From positions 1 through 25,652 of IMG/VR virus record IMGVR_UViG_3300034062_004844: DNA of 25,652 nt; one strand, given 5' to 3'. Every line of letters begins with the position of its first letter. Within the stretch, counting starts at the first letter, position 1. The DNA is from a virus. The translations under genes and the position numbers were made by a program. The notes below the pieces were generated by a model. The model was not told where the DNA came from, did not search any database, and saw only the letters and a program-made list of their open reading frames with translations. Of this stretch, positions 15,603-21,284 are shown in pieces.

Positions 15603-15952
15603 TGCCTGCACTCGACCTTTCCGGCATCACGCAGTACCCCTATGTGTCGAGCACCACGACGCCGGGGACCTCGAACCAGTGCCGAATCATCCTCCTTCCC
15701 CAGGGCGCGAGCCTGCGGATCACGCTCCACAACCGTGAGAAGGCAACCAAGAACCTCGCGTTCAGCTTCGACCCGACCCTGACGGACGGCGGCGCTGCGC
15801 CTGCTACCTACTTCTCTGTGCACGACCCGGTCCATATGAAGTGCGGCCGTAACCGCATTAGCGGCTTCTCCGGCGTGACGCAGGTTGCGGTGTTCAGCTC
15901 GTCGCATACGAACGTGCAGTGCGAGATCCTCATCGAAGAGGACGGCATCTAA
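15602..15952 (+). CDS. Beta-rich protein (116 aa), possibly virion-associated
   Basis: ATG 15602 shares its A with the preceding TAA. The chain is mainly beta (ASLRITLHNREKATKNLAFS, VTQVAVFSSSHTNVQCEILI) without helices or membrane segments, ending EEDGI. I do not recognise it. The composition is that of capsid decoration or tail tip proteins rather than of enzymes, but the position among lysis genes is late and not informative. Overlaps the next ATG by one base. Confidence 0.5.
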   Translation: MPALDLSGITQYPYVSSTTTPGTSNQCRIILLPQGASLRITLHNREKATKNLAFSFDPTLTDGGAAPATYFSVHDPVHMKCGRNRISGFSGVTQVAVFSSSHTNVQCEILIEEDGI

Positions 15953-16518
15953 TGCCCGCACCCGAAGCCTTCACGATTGAGCAGTCCCCGCCTCTCGCCA
16001 CGGATGGGGAGGAGAACGCGCCCGCCGATGCGGCCTCCGAGGCCATGTCGCGGGATGCCTTCAAGGATGCGACCGTCGAGCGCGTGACCGATGACGCGCC
16101 CCTCGCCGGTCACACGGTGGCGCCTGCCGAGGTGCCCATCCCTCCCATCCCTCCCATCCCACAGGACGGTAGCATGGTGTCCGTCATCCTCGCCGTTGTC
16201 GCCGTCGCTGGCGGCGGTGCGGCGTGGAAGTTCTACAGTCAGTCCTCCCGCGAGAAGGCAGAGCAGCGCAAGCTTGAGGCTGAACAGGCCCACGATCTGG
16301 CGATGGCTGAGCTCAACGCGAAGATGGCACAGCCCACGGCTAGCCCTCCTCCGTGCATCGCGGCGCATACCTCCCTGGAGGCCCGCCTCTCCGCGGTGGA
16401 GGCGAAGACCTCGCGCGCCTCCGTCATGCTGCCCGACGACTTCAACGCCGAAGAGCTGACTACGCGCATCGCGAAGCTCGAGAAGGCATCCAAGGCGAAG
16501 CCAAAGAGGACCACGTGA
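15952..16518 (+). CDS. Single-span membrane protein; holin/spanin candidate
   Basis: A 188-residue protein. ATG 15952 overlaps the preceding stop. The first about 70 residues are acidic and disordered, ending in a proline motif with three P-[IP]-P repeats (IPPIPPIP). Residues about 75-95 (MVSVILAVVAVAGGGAAW) form one clear transmembrane segment. After it comes a long charged helix (SSREKAEQRKLEAEQAHDLA) with a coiled coil to residue about 175 and a basic end. One membrane span followed by a coiled coil, directly before an endolysin gene, fits an Rz-like inner membrane spanin or an unusual holin. A virion-membrane role is also possible. No lipobox is seen. Confidence 0.55.
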   Translation: MPAPEAFTIEQSPPLATDGEENAPADAASEAMSRDAFKDATVERVTDDAPLAGHTVAPAEVPIPPIPPIPQDGSMVSVILAVVAVAGGGAAWKFYSQSSREKAEQRKLEAEQAHDLAMAELNAKMAQPTASPPPCIAAHTSLEARLSAVEAKTSRASVMLPDDFNAEELTTRIAKLEKASKAKPKRTT

Positions 16519-16970
16519 TGCAGCTCTCCCCTCACTTCACCTTCGATGAGCTCACCTCCACCGGTCAGAGCGCCATGCTGGCGAAGAACCGCGAGGAGGC
16601 GAAGGCCGTACTCCCGGCGCTCACTGCGCTGGCCCAGATGCTGGAGGCCGTGCGCGCCCACTTCGGGAAGCCGGTCAAGATCAACAGCGCCTTTCGTGGC
16701 CCCAGCGTGAACGCCGCGGTCGGTGGCTCGAAGACATCGCAGCATATGAAGGGAGAGGCCGCGGACTTCTCCGTGGTCGGCGTGGACGATGCCGAGGTGC
16801 ACCGCTGGATCTGCACGGCGTCCGGGCTCGCCTTCGGGCAGTGCATCCTTGAGCGGCCGCCGGGGAAGTCGTGGGTTCACCTCTCGCTCGGCGCCCCCTG
16901 GCGGCCTGCGGCGAAGTCCGGGCAGGCCCTCGTGTTCAACGGCAAGGACTACCTGCCGTGGAAGGCGTAG
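16518..16970 (+). CDS. M15-family peptidase endolysin
   Basis: A 150-residue protein; ATG 16518 overlaps the preceding stop (ATG after GTGATG). Members of the Peptidase_M15_3 family cut peptide crosslinks of peptidoglycan. The zinc-site motif S-x-H-x-x-G-x-A-x-D is complete: S74 Q H76 M K G79 E A81 A D83. The third ligand is His121 in SWVHLSLG. An upstream RGPSVNAAVGG (about 60-70) is also typical of the family. No signal peptide and no separate cell-wall-binding domain, so access needs a holin. It is the last clear lysis gene and follows the membrane protein that may supply that function. Confidence 0.9.
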   Translation: MQLSPHFTFDELTSTGQSAMLAKNREEAKAVLPALTALAQMLEAVRAHFGKPVKINSAFRGPSVNAAVGGSKTSQHMKGEAADFSVVGVDDAEVHRWICTASGLAFGQCILERPPGKSWVHLSLGAPWRPAAKSGQALVFNGKDYLPWKA

Positions 16971-17284
16971 ACGTCTCGTGTGACGTCCAGGCGGGGGAGG
17001 TGCTCAGCATCTCAGACCCTCGCCTGCACTACTGTGCGTGGCCGGTGGGGCTCACCATCTCGGCGCATATCGTGGAGGTGGAGCCAACGGTCGTACGCAT
17101 CCGGGTGACGCAGCACCATCTCTGCACGCCCACCGATGACGAACGTGCAGAGATGCGGAAGCTATGGCGAGAGGGTGTCGCAAAGGCGCGCTCCAAGTGG
17201 GGAGACGCCTTCACGGTTGACTCAGTCCAGGGCGTCTGCGCCGACACGCGGTCGGTGGACGTCGAGGTCGTAGAGACGCGCTAG
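16958..17284 (+). CDS. Small protein (108 aa) at end of lysis operon
   Basis: GTG 16958 lies 13 bases inside the endolysin end and is the first start behind a ribosome-binding-like GGCAAGGA. A longer start at 16871 is less likely because it would run mostly inside the endolysin gene. The product has beta strands (GLTISAHIVEVEPTVVRIRV), then CTPTDDERAEMRKLWREG, an amphipathic helix, and a final VDVEVVETR strand. Cysteines in the first third and near the end could be structural. The 3' end overlaps a minus-strand gene by 63 bases. I do not recognise the family. Confidence 0.5.
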   Translation: MEGVDVSCDVQAGEVLSISDPRLHYCAWPVGLTISAHIVEVEPTVVRIRVTQHHLCTPTDDERAEMRKLWREGVAKARSKWGDAFTVDSVQGVCADTRSVDVEVVETR

Positions 17285-17431
17285 ACGCACTGCCTTCTCG
17301 AGGCCTTCCGCCTGATGCCGCAACCGGCGCACCTCCGCGATGAGCCACGCCACCCGGCCTACGTCGCCGTGCGGGTCCCAGCCGAGGTCCATCACCTCAC
17401 GCATCTGGGCTGGCGTGATGTGGCATTTCAC
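17222..17431 (-). CDS. Small protein (69 aa), last of the recombination operon
   Basis: GTG 17431 overlaps the stop of the gene upstream of it (GTGA), which supports translation. The product begins MKCHITPAQMREVMDLGWDP, with a long amphipathic helix (VGRVAWLIAEVRRLRHQAEG) and a short basic tail. Its 3' end runs 63 bases into the convergent lysis-end gene. I see no known domain. It is likely made with the exonuclease and ERF operon, but its link to recombination is inference from position. Confidence 0.5.
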   Translation of the reverse strand: MKCHITPAQMREVMDLGWDPHGDVGRVAWLIAEVRRLRHQAEGLEKAVRLARLYDLDVHRPRVGADALD

Positions 17432-17748
17432 GGTCGGGCCATCGCCGCGCGCACGTAGTGCTGCGCCGTCTCTGCCGTCACTTCGTAGAGGTGCGTCATG
17501 GTGCGGGCGTGGTCCTCCAGCGCCTTGACGTCACTTTCAAGGCGTTGGATGACGATGTCCCGATACGCGCACGCCTGCCTCAGCTGGACGTTCTCCGCGC
17601 GGACCTGCTCGAGTAGGGCCAGCCCTTCCGAGACGACCTCGGACGCGGTCACGCCCACGTGCTCCGGGTGATTGACCCGCCACGCGAGACGGCGGAAGGC
17701 GGACTGCGCCGCGTCGATGGCGGGGCAGGTGTGTCCGGGGGGGTTCAT
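17428..17748 (-). CDS. Small coiled-coil protein (106 aa), recombination operon
   Basis: ATG 17748 has AAGGGTGG just ahead and overlaps the preceding TGA (ATGA), so the longer in-frame start at 17985 is rejected. The product starts MNPPGHTCPAIDAAQSAFRR and then has long heptad runs (LEQVRAENVQLRQACAYRD, LESDVKALEDHARTM). I recall a H-T-C-P-x-I-D start with a coiled coil in many small phage early proteins, function unknown. The two CxH-like residues are too few for a zinc site. Translational coupling ties it to the exonuclease upstream. Confidence 0.6.
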   Translation of the reverse strand: MNPPGHTCPAIDAAQSAFRRLAWRVNHPEHVGVTASEVVSEGLALLEQVRAENVQLRQACAYRDIVIQRLESDVKALEDHARTMTHLYEVTAETAQHYVRAAMARP

Positions 17749-18506
17749 GTTCCACCCTTCATCGCGTCGCCGATGAGGCTCGCGACCTGCGCGCGGTCCA
17801 TGTTCATCCCCTGACGCTCGATGGCCTCGTGCGCCTCCTCCGCGTAGTCCCCGACGAGGGCGCGGTGGACTGCCCGCGTGAGGAGCACATCCTGGAGGCA
17901 GTATGCACGCAGCTCCACGTGCTGACCGTTTAGCCACATGTCGAGGACCTCCGAACCGTGGCCCGACTTCTCGCCAACGCCGCATGATGCCGCGAGGTCC
18001 GAGAGGCTCACGCGCTCACGCGTCGAGAAGGCAAGGGCCTGCGTATCGATGACCCGCGCTCGTGGGTTCCCGTTCAGCTCGCGAAACCATGCCGTGGTCC
18101 CATGCCGCACCCGCGCTGCGAGGAGATGAAGCCTCGGCAGGTCGAAGCCTAGGACGTTGTGACCGATGACTACCGCGTCGTACGCCCGCCACGTCGAGAG
18201 CATCAGCTCCAGGCTGTCCAGCATGCGGCGCTCTGCATCGTCGTTGGTGCCACCGTCGAGGACCGCCGTTTGAAGACTGCCCACCGTTTCGTAGGCGAGG
18301 CCGATGCACGCCACGCGTGACACCCTCCAATCCAGCGCGGCGCGGCCAAAGACCTCCTGCCGGTTCTCCTCGCACCACTGCGCGATGCTCTCCGGCTTCT
18401 TGTAGGTACCCGGCACGCGCTCTCGCACGTAGGCGTCCACCTTGTCGTCGGACCACGCGAGAGGCGGGAGCGTCTCAATGTCGATGTAGAGCCTGCCGCG
18501 GTTCAT
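17745..18506 (-). CDS. DEDDy 3'-5' exonuclease (RNase H-like fold)
   Basis: A 253-residue protein. ATG 18506 is behind CGGAGGCCGA and overlaps the stop of the membrane peptide (ATGA); the upstream in-frame start at 18575 is rejected. Exo motif I is YIDIETLP with D9 and E11, motif II is GHNVLGFDLPRL with D122, and motif III is Y202-C-L-Q-D206 (YxxxD, the DEDDy class). Length and motif spacing fit the phage exonucleases related to the proofreading domain of family B polymerases. There is no polymerase domain attached. In the same operon as an ERF annealing protein it could supply the single-stranded 3' or 5' resection for recombination, though DEDDy enzymes normally digest 3' ends; a repair or editing role is equally possible. 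Confidence 0.8.
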   Translation of the reverse strand: MNRGRLYIDIETLPPLAWSDDKVDAYVRERVPGTYKKPESIAQWCEENRQEVFGRAALDWRVSRVACIGLAYETVGSLQTAVLDGGTNDDAERRMLDSLELMLSTWRAYDAVVIGHNVLGFDLPRLHLLAARVRHGTTAWFRELNGNPRARVIDTQALAFSTRERVSLSDLAASCGVGEKSGHGSEVLDMWLNGQHVELRAYCLQDVLLTRAVHRALVGDYAEEAHEAIERQGMNMDRAQVASLIGDAMKGGT

Positions 18507-18607
18507 TCGGCCTCCGAGGAGTCGTCGGGGATGATGGGGGCGGCGCCGAGGATGAAGAGGCAGGCGGCGCACCACGTGATGGTGAGGATGATCATGTCGT
18601 TGCTCAT
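18503..18607 (-). CDS. 34-residue membrane peptide in the recombination operon
   Basis: ATG 18607 to TGA 18505-18503, with GAGGTTCCC as ribosome binding site and a four-base overlap (ATGA) with the exonuclease start; it begins 12 bases after the ERF stop (TAG 18622-18620). The product begins MSNDMIILTITWCAACLFIL, continues with GAAPIIP and ends in an acidic DDSSEAE tail. A hydrophobic helix with an acidic C-terminus suggests a small inner-membrane protein. Being wedged between two well-supported genes with tight coupling on both sides makes it likely to be translated. Function unknown; it could equally just couple translation. Confidence 0.5.
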   Translation of the reverse strand: MSNDMIILTITWCAACLFILGAAPIIPDDSSEAE

Positions 18608-18619
18608 GGGAACCTCAGA

Positions 18620-19369
18620 CTAGAACGGGATCTCATCGGGGGGCATCTGGGAGCGGTCGGCCTCGAGTGGCCCGCCGGGGATGGGCACGGGAGGAGGCGG
18701 AGCCTTGTATTTCCAGATGACGCCGCTACAGCCCTTGTCGCGACACTTGAAGTCCGGCGCCTTCGGGTTGGTCTTCTTCTCGCGGTTGTCCCACATCGGG
18801 CCGGAGCATTCGGGGCAATCGGTGGAGCGATGGTACTCCGGGTCAGACGCCCCCGGGAAGGCACGCTGAACGCGCTCAGCGGCCGCACGTAGCGACGCGG
18901 GAGGCTCGGCAGGGGTGGAGGTAGGCGGCGCGACCGGCGCAGGCTGGCGGCGCTCCTGCGTGGCGCTACGCACGGGTGCGGTACCGGCCTCCCCGTCATC
19001 GTCATCGGCGACCACGCCGACCGCAGACGCGAGGGCGTACCGGCGCAGGTAGGTCAGGATGGACCCCACGACCTGGGGGTTCTCCTGCGCGGCGCGGACG
19101 CTCATCGTGCTCCCGATGTGCTCGCCGCTCTCGTGCATAAGGATCGTCGTCAGACGGACGGAGCCGTCCTCCCCACGGTCGCTGAGCTGGCTCACCGCGA
19201 GGCCGTACTTGCTGAGCGGGGCGCGGCAGGCGTCCCACACGCTCGCGAGGTCGGCGTACCGGTTCTTAAAGTGCGGGTTCGTGGCGTCCTTGCTCGCGGC
19301 GTGAAGCTCGCCCTGAGCCTTCGCGAGGGCCTTCGCCAGCTCGCCGATGGTGCTGCTCTGAAAGTGCAT
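18620..19369 (-). CDS. erf: ERF-family single-strand annealing protein with zinc ribbon and SSB-like tip
   Basis: A 249-residue protein; ATG 19369 is behind GGAGGCACG. The N-terminal ERF domain (about 5-125) is clear: KDATNPHFKNRYADLASV, VRLTTILMHESGEHIGS, and LTYLRRYALASAVGVVADDD, matching the D-x-x-N-x-[FH]-[FK]-x-x-[KR]-Y-A-[DN]-[LI] and S-x-L-T-Y-x-[RK]-R-Y-A-[LM]-x-x-x-[LV]-G pattern. Proteins of this group anneal complementary single strands for phage recombination. A proline-rich linker leads to a zinc ribbon with C185-x2-C188 and C209-x4-C214, an unusual addition. The chain ends DEIPF, as in the C-terminal tip of bacterial SSB. It is the first gene of the minus operon; the promoter lies in 19411-19437 and a hairpin touches its ribosome binding site. 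Confidence 0.9.
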   Translation of the reverse strand: MHFQSSTIGELAKALAKAQGELHAASKDATNPHFKNRYADLASVWDACRAPLSKYGLAVSQLSDRGEDGSVRLTTILMHESGEHIGSTMSVRAAQENPQVVGSILTYLRRYALASAVGVVADDDDGEAGTAPVRSATQERRQPAPVAPPTSTPAEPPASLRAAAERVQRAFPGASDPEYHRSTDCPECSGPMWDNREKKTNPKAPDFKCRDKGCSGVIWKYKAPPPPVPIPGGPLEADRSQMPPDEIPF

Positions 19370-19378
19370 CGTGCCTCC

Positions 19379-19404
19379 GTGTCGGGTGGTTGACGTCCCG
19401 ACAC
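19379..19404. promoter_or_regulatory. Perfect inverted repeat: operator or leader hairpin
   Basis: GTGTCGGG and CCCGACAC, perfect 8-base arms separated by 10 bases. The repeat covers the -35 box of the rightward promoter. On the minus strand it lies in the ERF leader, with GGAGG (the ribosome binding site) directly after the second arm. It could be an operator for the Cro-like protein or an RNA hairpin controlling ERF translation. Confidence 0.55.
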
Positions 19405-19418
19405 CCCATAGTTATAAG
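19390..19418 (+). promoter_or_regulatory. Rightward early promoter
   Basis: TTGACG (19390-19395), 17-base spacer, TATAAG (19413-19418). Both hexamers match at five of six positions with ideal spacing. Transcription would begin near 19425 and lead straight into the Cro-like regulator (GTG 19456, ribosome binding site GAAGGGAG). Confidence 0.75.
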
Positions 19419-19437
19419 AGGGTTCACCGGGCGTCAA
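19411..19437 (-). promoter_or_regulatory. Leftward promoter for the recombination operon
   Basis: On the minus strand TTGACG (19437-19432) is followed after 15 bases by TATAAC (19416-19411). The spacing is shorter than ideal. The -10 region shares the palindromic TTATAA with the rightward promoter, so the two should compete. The ERF start is about 40 bases further on. Confidence 0.6.
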
Positions 19438-19455
19438 CCCCGGAAGGGAGAGAAA

Positions 19456-19662
19456 GTGGCAAGACTGAAAGACTTACGGGCACGGGCTGGGATGACCCAG
19501 TCTCAACTGGCCGCCGCCGTCGGCGTGACGGTGAGCGCGATCAAGGCGTGGGAGAACGGGCGCCGGGTGCCCTCTCATCGCTCCGTGTCGGCGCTCTACC
19601 GCGCCCTCGCGATGACGGCGGAGGACATCGTGGACGTGTGCGGCGTGGAGGTGAGGTCATGA
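19456..19662 (+). CDS. Cro/XRE-family helix-turn-helix regulator
   Basis: A 68-residue protein. GTG 19456 is behind GGAAGGGAGAG; the earlier in-frame ATG at 19390 lies in the promoter and is rejected. The XRE fold fills the protein: helix 1 ARLKDLRARAG, helix-turn-helix MTQSQLAAAVGVTVSAIKAW, then ENGRRVPS and LYRALAMTAEDIVD. Length and position, first gene downstream of a divergent promoter, are those of a Cro-like repressor acting on that control region. No separate CI-type repressor with a peptidase domain is in the window. Its stop overlaps the next ATG by three bases. Confidence 0.85.
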   Translation: MARLKDLRARAGMTQSQLAAAVGVTVSAIKAWENGRRVPSHRSVSALYRALAMTAEDIVDVCGVEVRS

Positions 19663-20000
19663 ATGCGTGGGCACTGTGGACCATCGCCGGTCATCGCTAC
19701 GCCGCCTACACGGCCGACGCTTTCGCCATCGAGGTAGTCCCGCACCACAAGGGCGGGTACTCGTGGCGCGTCGTGAATGAGCAAACCGACTCCAAGGTGG
19801 AGGGTGCCCCGGAAGGCTTCGATGCGACGATGGAGGACGCCATGCGGCACTCCGAGGGTGCCTTCCGCGAGTGGCTAGCCGTCGCCCAAGAGCGCGCCGC
19901 CGTGGTGGCGTGGCTTCGTGAGCGCTCCGACGATTGGAGGCCGGAGCATCTGGCCAGCTTCATCGAGCAGGGCAAGCACCGCCGGGAAGGTGGCGCATGA
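19659..20000 (+). CDS. Small early protein (113 aa) with shared C-terminal module
   Basis: ATG 19659 overlaps the stop of the regulator; the long upstream start (19371) is not used. The first 60 residues are mixed alpha-beta (begins MNAWALWTIAGHRYAAYTAD, then PHHKGGYSWRVVNE). The last about 40 carry a module, ERAAVVAWLRERS ... ASFIEQGKHRREGG, that recurs in the two genes at 20449 and 20636. No known domain. The last codons also provide the ribosome binding sequence for the RusA gene (GGGAAGGTGG). Early expression together with rusA is implied by the overlaps. Confidence 0.6.
   Translation: MNAWALWTIAGHRYAAYTADAFAIEVVPHHKGGYSWRVVNEQTDSKVEGAPEGFDATMEDAMRHSEGAFREWLAVAQERAAVVAWLRERSDDWRPEHLASFIEQGKHRREGGA
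19961..19999 (+). repeat. Copy 1 of the HRRE/SD repeat cassette
   Basis: A 39-base block that encodes the C-terminal FIEQGKHRREGG-type module and then runs through GGGAAGG to the ATG of the RusA gene. It aligns with copies at 20601-20638 and 20899-20936, with one inserted base and several substitutions. Confidence 0.55.
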
Positions 20001-20452
20001 TCGAGCGTGAATACGTCATCACGCTGGAGCCTCGCGGGAAGGGGCGCCCGGTCTTTACCCGTGCGACGGGGTCCGCACGCACGCCGGAGACGACGAGGGC
20101 GTGGGAGCACGAGGCGGCGCACCAGCTCCGGGAGCGGCACGCCACGTGGGCAACGCCGGAGGCCCTCGACACGCGGGCGCCGATGTGGGAGGTGGAGGTC
20201 CGCGCGTACCATCGTCGGCCGAAGACCCGACCGGCGCACTACAGCAAGGCGGCATGGGCGGACACGCTCTCGCGCCTGCATGCGACCTCACGGCATGACC
20301 TAGACAACGTCGTTAAGATTACGTTGGACGCCATGCAGATTGGCGGTGTCATTGCCAACGATAGGTGTATCGTGAGCATCATCGCCGGGAGCTACTACAT
20401 CCTGCCCGGAGAGGAGGCCCGCGTCGAGGTCACCATGCGGGAGGTCGTATGA
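19997..20452 (+). CDS. rusA: RusA-family Holliday junction resolvase
   Basis: A 151-residue protein; ATG 19997 overlaps the previous TGA (ATGA). RusA cuts Holliday junctions symmetrically; it works as a homodimer with magnesium. Seen: the N-terminal phosphate-binding PRGKGRP, then T-P-E-T segment, and the C-terminal acidic site R-H-D101-L-D103-N-V-V-K with LDA (D111) and AND122, corresponding to the D-L-D-N and D-D clusters of the family. Length is slightly above the 120 residues of E. coli RusA, with an insertion around 50-70. Together with the ERF protein and exonuclease across the control region it completes a recombination set. It is coupled to the genes on both sides. Confidence 0.9.
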   Translation: MIEREYVITLEPRGKGRPVFTRATGSARTPETTRAWEHEAAHQLRERHATWATPEALDTRAPMWEVEVRAYHRRPKTRPAHYSKAAWADTLSRLHATSRHDLDNVVKITLDAMQIGGVIANDRCIVSIIAGSYYILPGEEARVEVTMREVV

Positions 20453-20643
20453 CTACCCCCACCGACTGGAGCATGGCCGACACGGTGGCCCGCAGTGCGG
20501 AGCGTGCCGATGTCCTCGCGCTGCTGGACCGTGAGCTGGCCATCGCGGAATACCACGACCTCCTCGTCGGGACGAAGCGCCTGCGGGAGCTGCGGGACAT
20601 CATCGCGCGGGGTGAGCACCGACGGGAGGTGACCCGTGATTGA
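20449..20643 (+). CDS. Small protein (64 aa) with shared C-terminal module
   Basis: ATG 20449 overlaps the RusA stop (ATGA). Most of the protein is the shared module: SAERADVLALLDRELAI ... ELRDIIARGEHRREVTRD. It looks like a near-minimal version of the C-terminal part of the neighbours, with a short N-terminal MTTPTDWSMADTVAR. No known domain. The final codons hold GGGAGGTGA, which acts as ribosome binding site for the next gene (GTG 20636), so the coding repeat doubles as a translation signal. Confidence 0.65.
   Translation: MTTPTDWSMADTVARSAERADVLALLDRELAIAEYHDLLVGTKRLRELRDIIARGEHRREVTRD
20601..20638 (+). repeat. Copy 2 of the HRRE/SD repeat cassette
   Basis: A 38-base block identical to copy 3 at 34 of 38 positions (differences include A/C at two sites and the start codon region). 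It encodes IIARGEHRREVTR and ends on the GTG start of the following gene. Confidence 0.65.
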
Positions 20644-20947
20644 CCTCGACGCCCTGGATGCGGCCATCGCCGAGAGCGAGCGCCGGAACATGTTCACGGC
20701 GCCCATCGTGAAGGACCTTATCGCGGAGCTGCGAGAGGCCCGCAAGGCGCACCATGAAGTCCGCGTGAGCGCGTACTACGATGGCGTGCGCGACGGTACG
20801 CAGATGGGACGCGGCTTGGAGTGCGCCGATGTGCTGGCGTGGCTTCGCGCGAACCGTGAGGCCAGCCCGCTCCCAAAGACATGCTGGGAGGCGGACGCCA
20901 TCGCGCGGGGTGAGCACCGCCGGGAGGTGCCCGATGCTGATCGCTGA
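20636..20947 (+). CDS. Early protein (103 aa) with shared C-terminal module
   Basis: GTG 20636 overlaps the previous gene by eight bases and has GGAGGTGA upstream. The N-terminal two thirds are helical (IDLDALDAAIAESERRNMF, VKDLIAELREARKAHHEV). The C-terminal third repeats the shared module, ECADVLAWLRANRE ... EADAIARGEHRREVPDADR. The N-terminal half differs from its neighbours, so the module was combined with different partners. No known catalytic motif. Confidence 0.65.
   Translation: MIDLDALDAAIAESERRNMFTAPIVKDLIAELREARKAHHEVRVSAYYDGVRDGTQMGRGLECADVLAWLRANREASPLPKTCWEADAIARGEHRREVPDADR
20899..20936 (+). repeat. Copy 3 of the HRRE/SD repeat cassette
   Basis: Encodes AIARGEHRREVP and ends on the ATG of the gene at 20934. 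Differs from copy 2 by four of 38 bases. The GGGAGGTG core is retained in both copies. Confidence 0.65.
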
Positions 20948-21284
20948 ACCGGAGCTGGCGCTCCTCTGGCTCCTGCGCCTCGAGGAGATGCACGTGGAGG
21001 AGCTGGCACGCCGGGAGGGCGTGTCTCAGGCGATGGTCATCGAGACGTGCATGCACTACGGGTGGATTCCTCCGAGGGGGTGGACCGGTCGGCGCCCCGA
21101 CATGCACGAGCGACTCGTGATGTGGAACCACGGAATGAGCTGGGCGCAGGTCGCGGAGGAGTCCAGGTACGGCGGAACGTGGAAGACCTGCGCGACCGAG
21201 GTCCGCGCGTGGGCGAAGCTCAAAGGGTACCCCATCCGGAACTCGAAGCCATTCGGCGACAGGCAGAGGAGGAAGCATGGGTAG
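20934..21284 (+). CDS. Helix-turn-helix-like protein (116 aa)
   Basis: ATG 20934 lies 14 bases inside the previous gene and has GGAGGTG upstream; the longer start (20781) would lie wholly inside it and is rejected. It begins MLIAEPELALLWLLRLEEM, then HVEELARREGVSQAMVIETC, which has the spacing of a helix-turn-helix, and a second candidate at HERLVMWNHGMSWAQVAEE with KTCATEVRAWAK. The repeated pattern and the next gene's similar design suggest a DNA-binding accessory or regulator. The end overlaps the next gene by eight bases. No firm family. Confidence 0.55.
   Translation: MLIAEPELALLWLLRLEEMHVEELARREGVSQAMVIETCMHYGWIPPRGWTGRRPDMHERLVMWNHGMSWAQVAEESRYGGTWKTCATEVRAWAKLKGYPIRNSKPFGDRQRRKHG

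Noticed and set aside
17749-17985. Longer start of the small coiled-coil gene
   Set aside because: The extension overlaps the exonuclease in another frame, is Arg/Pro/Gly-rich, and ATG 17748 has an ideal ribosome binding site.
18507-18575. Longer start of the exonuclease
   Set aside because: The extension is R/P-rich and antisense-like in use, and covers the membrane peptide in another frame; the D-x-E motif is expected within ten residues of the start.
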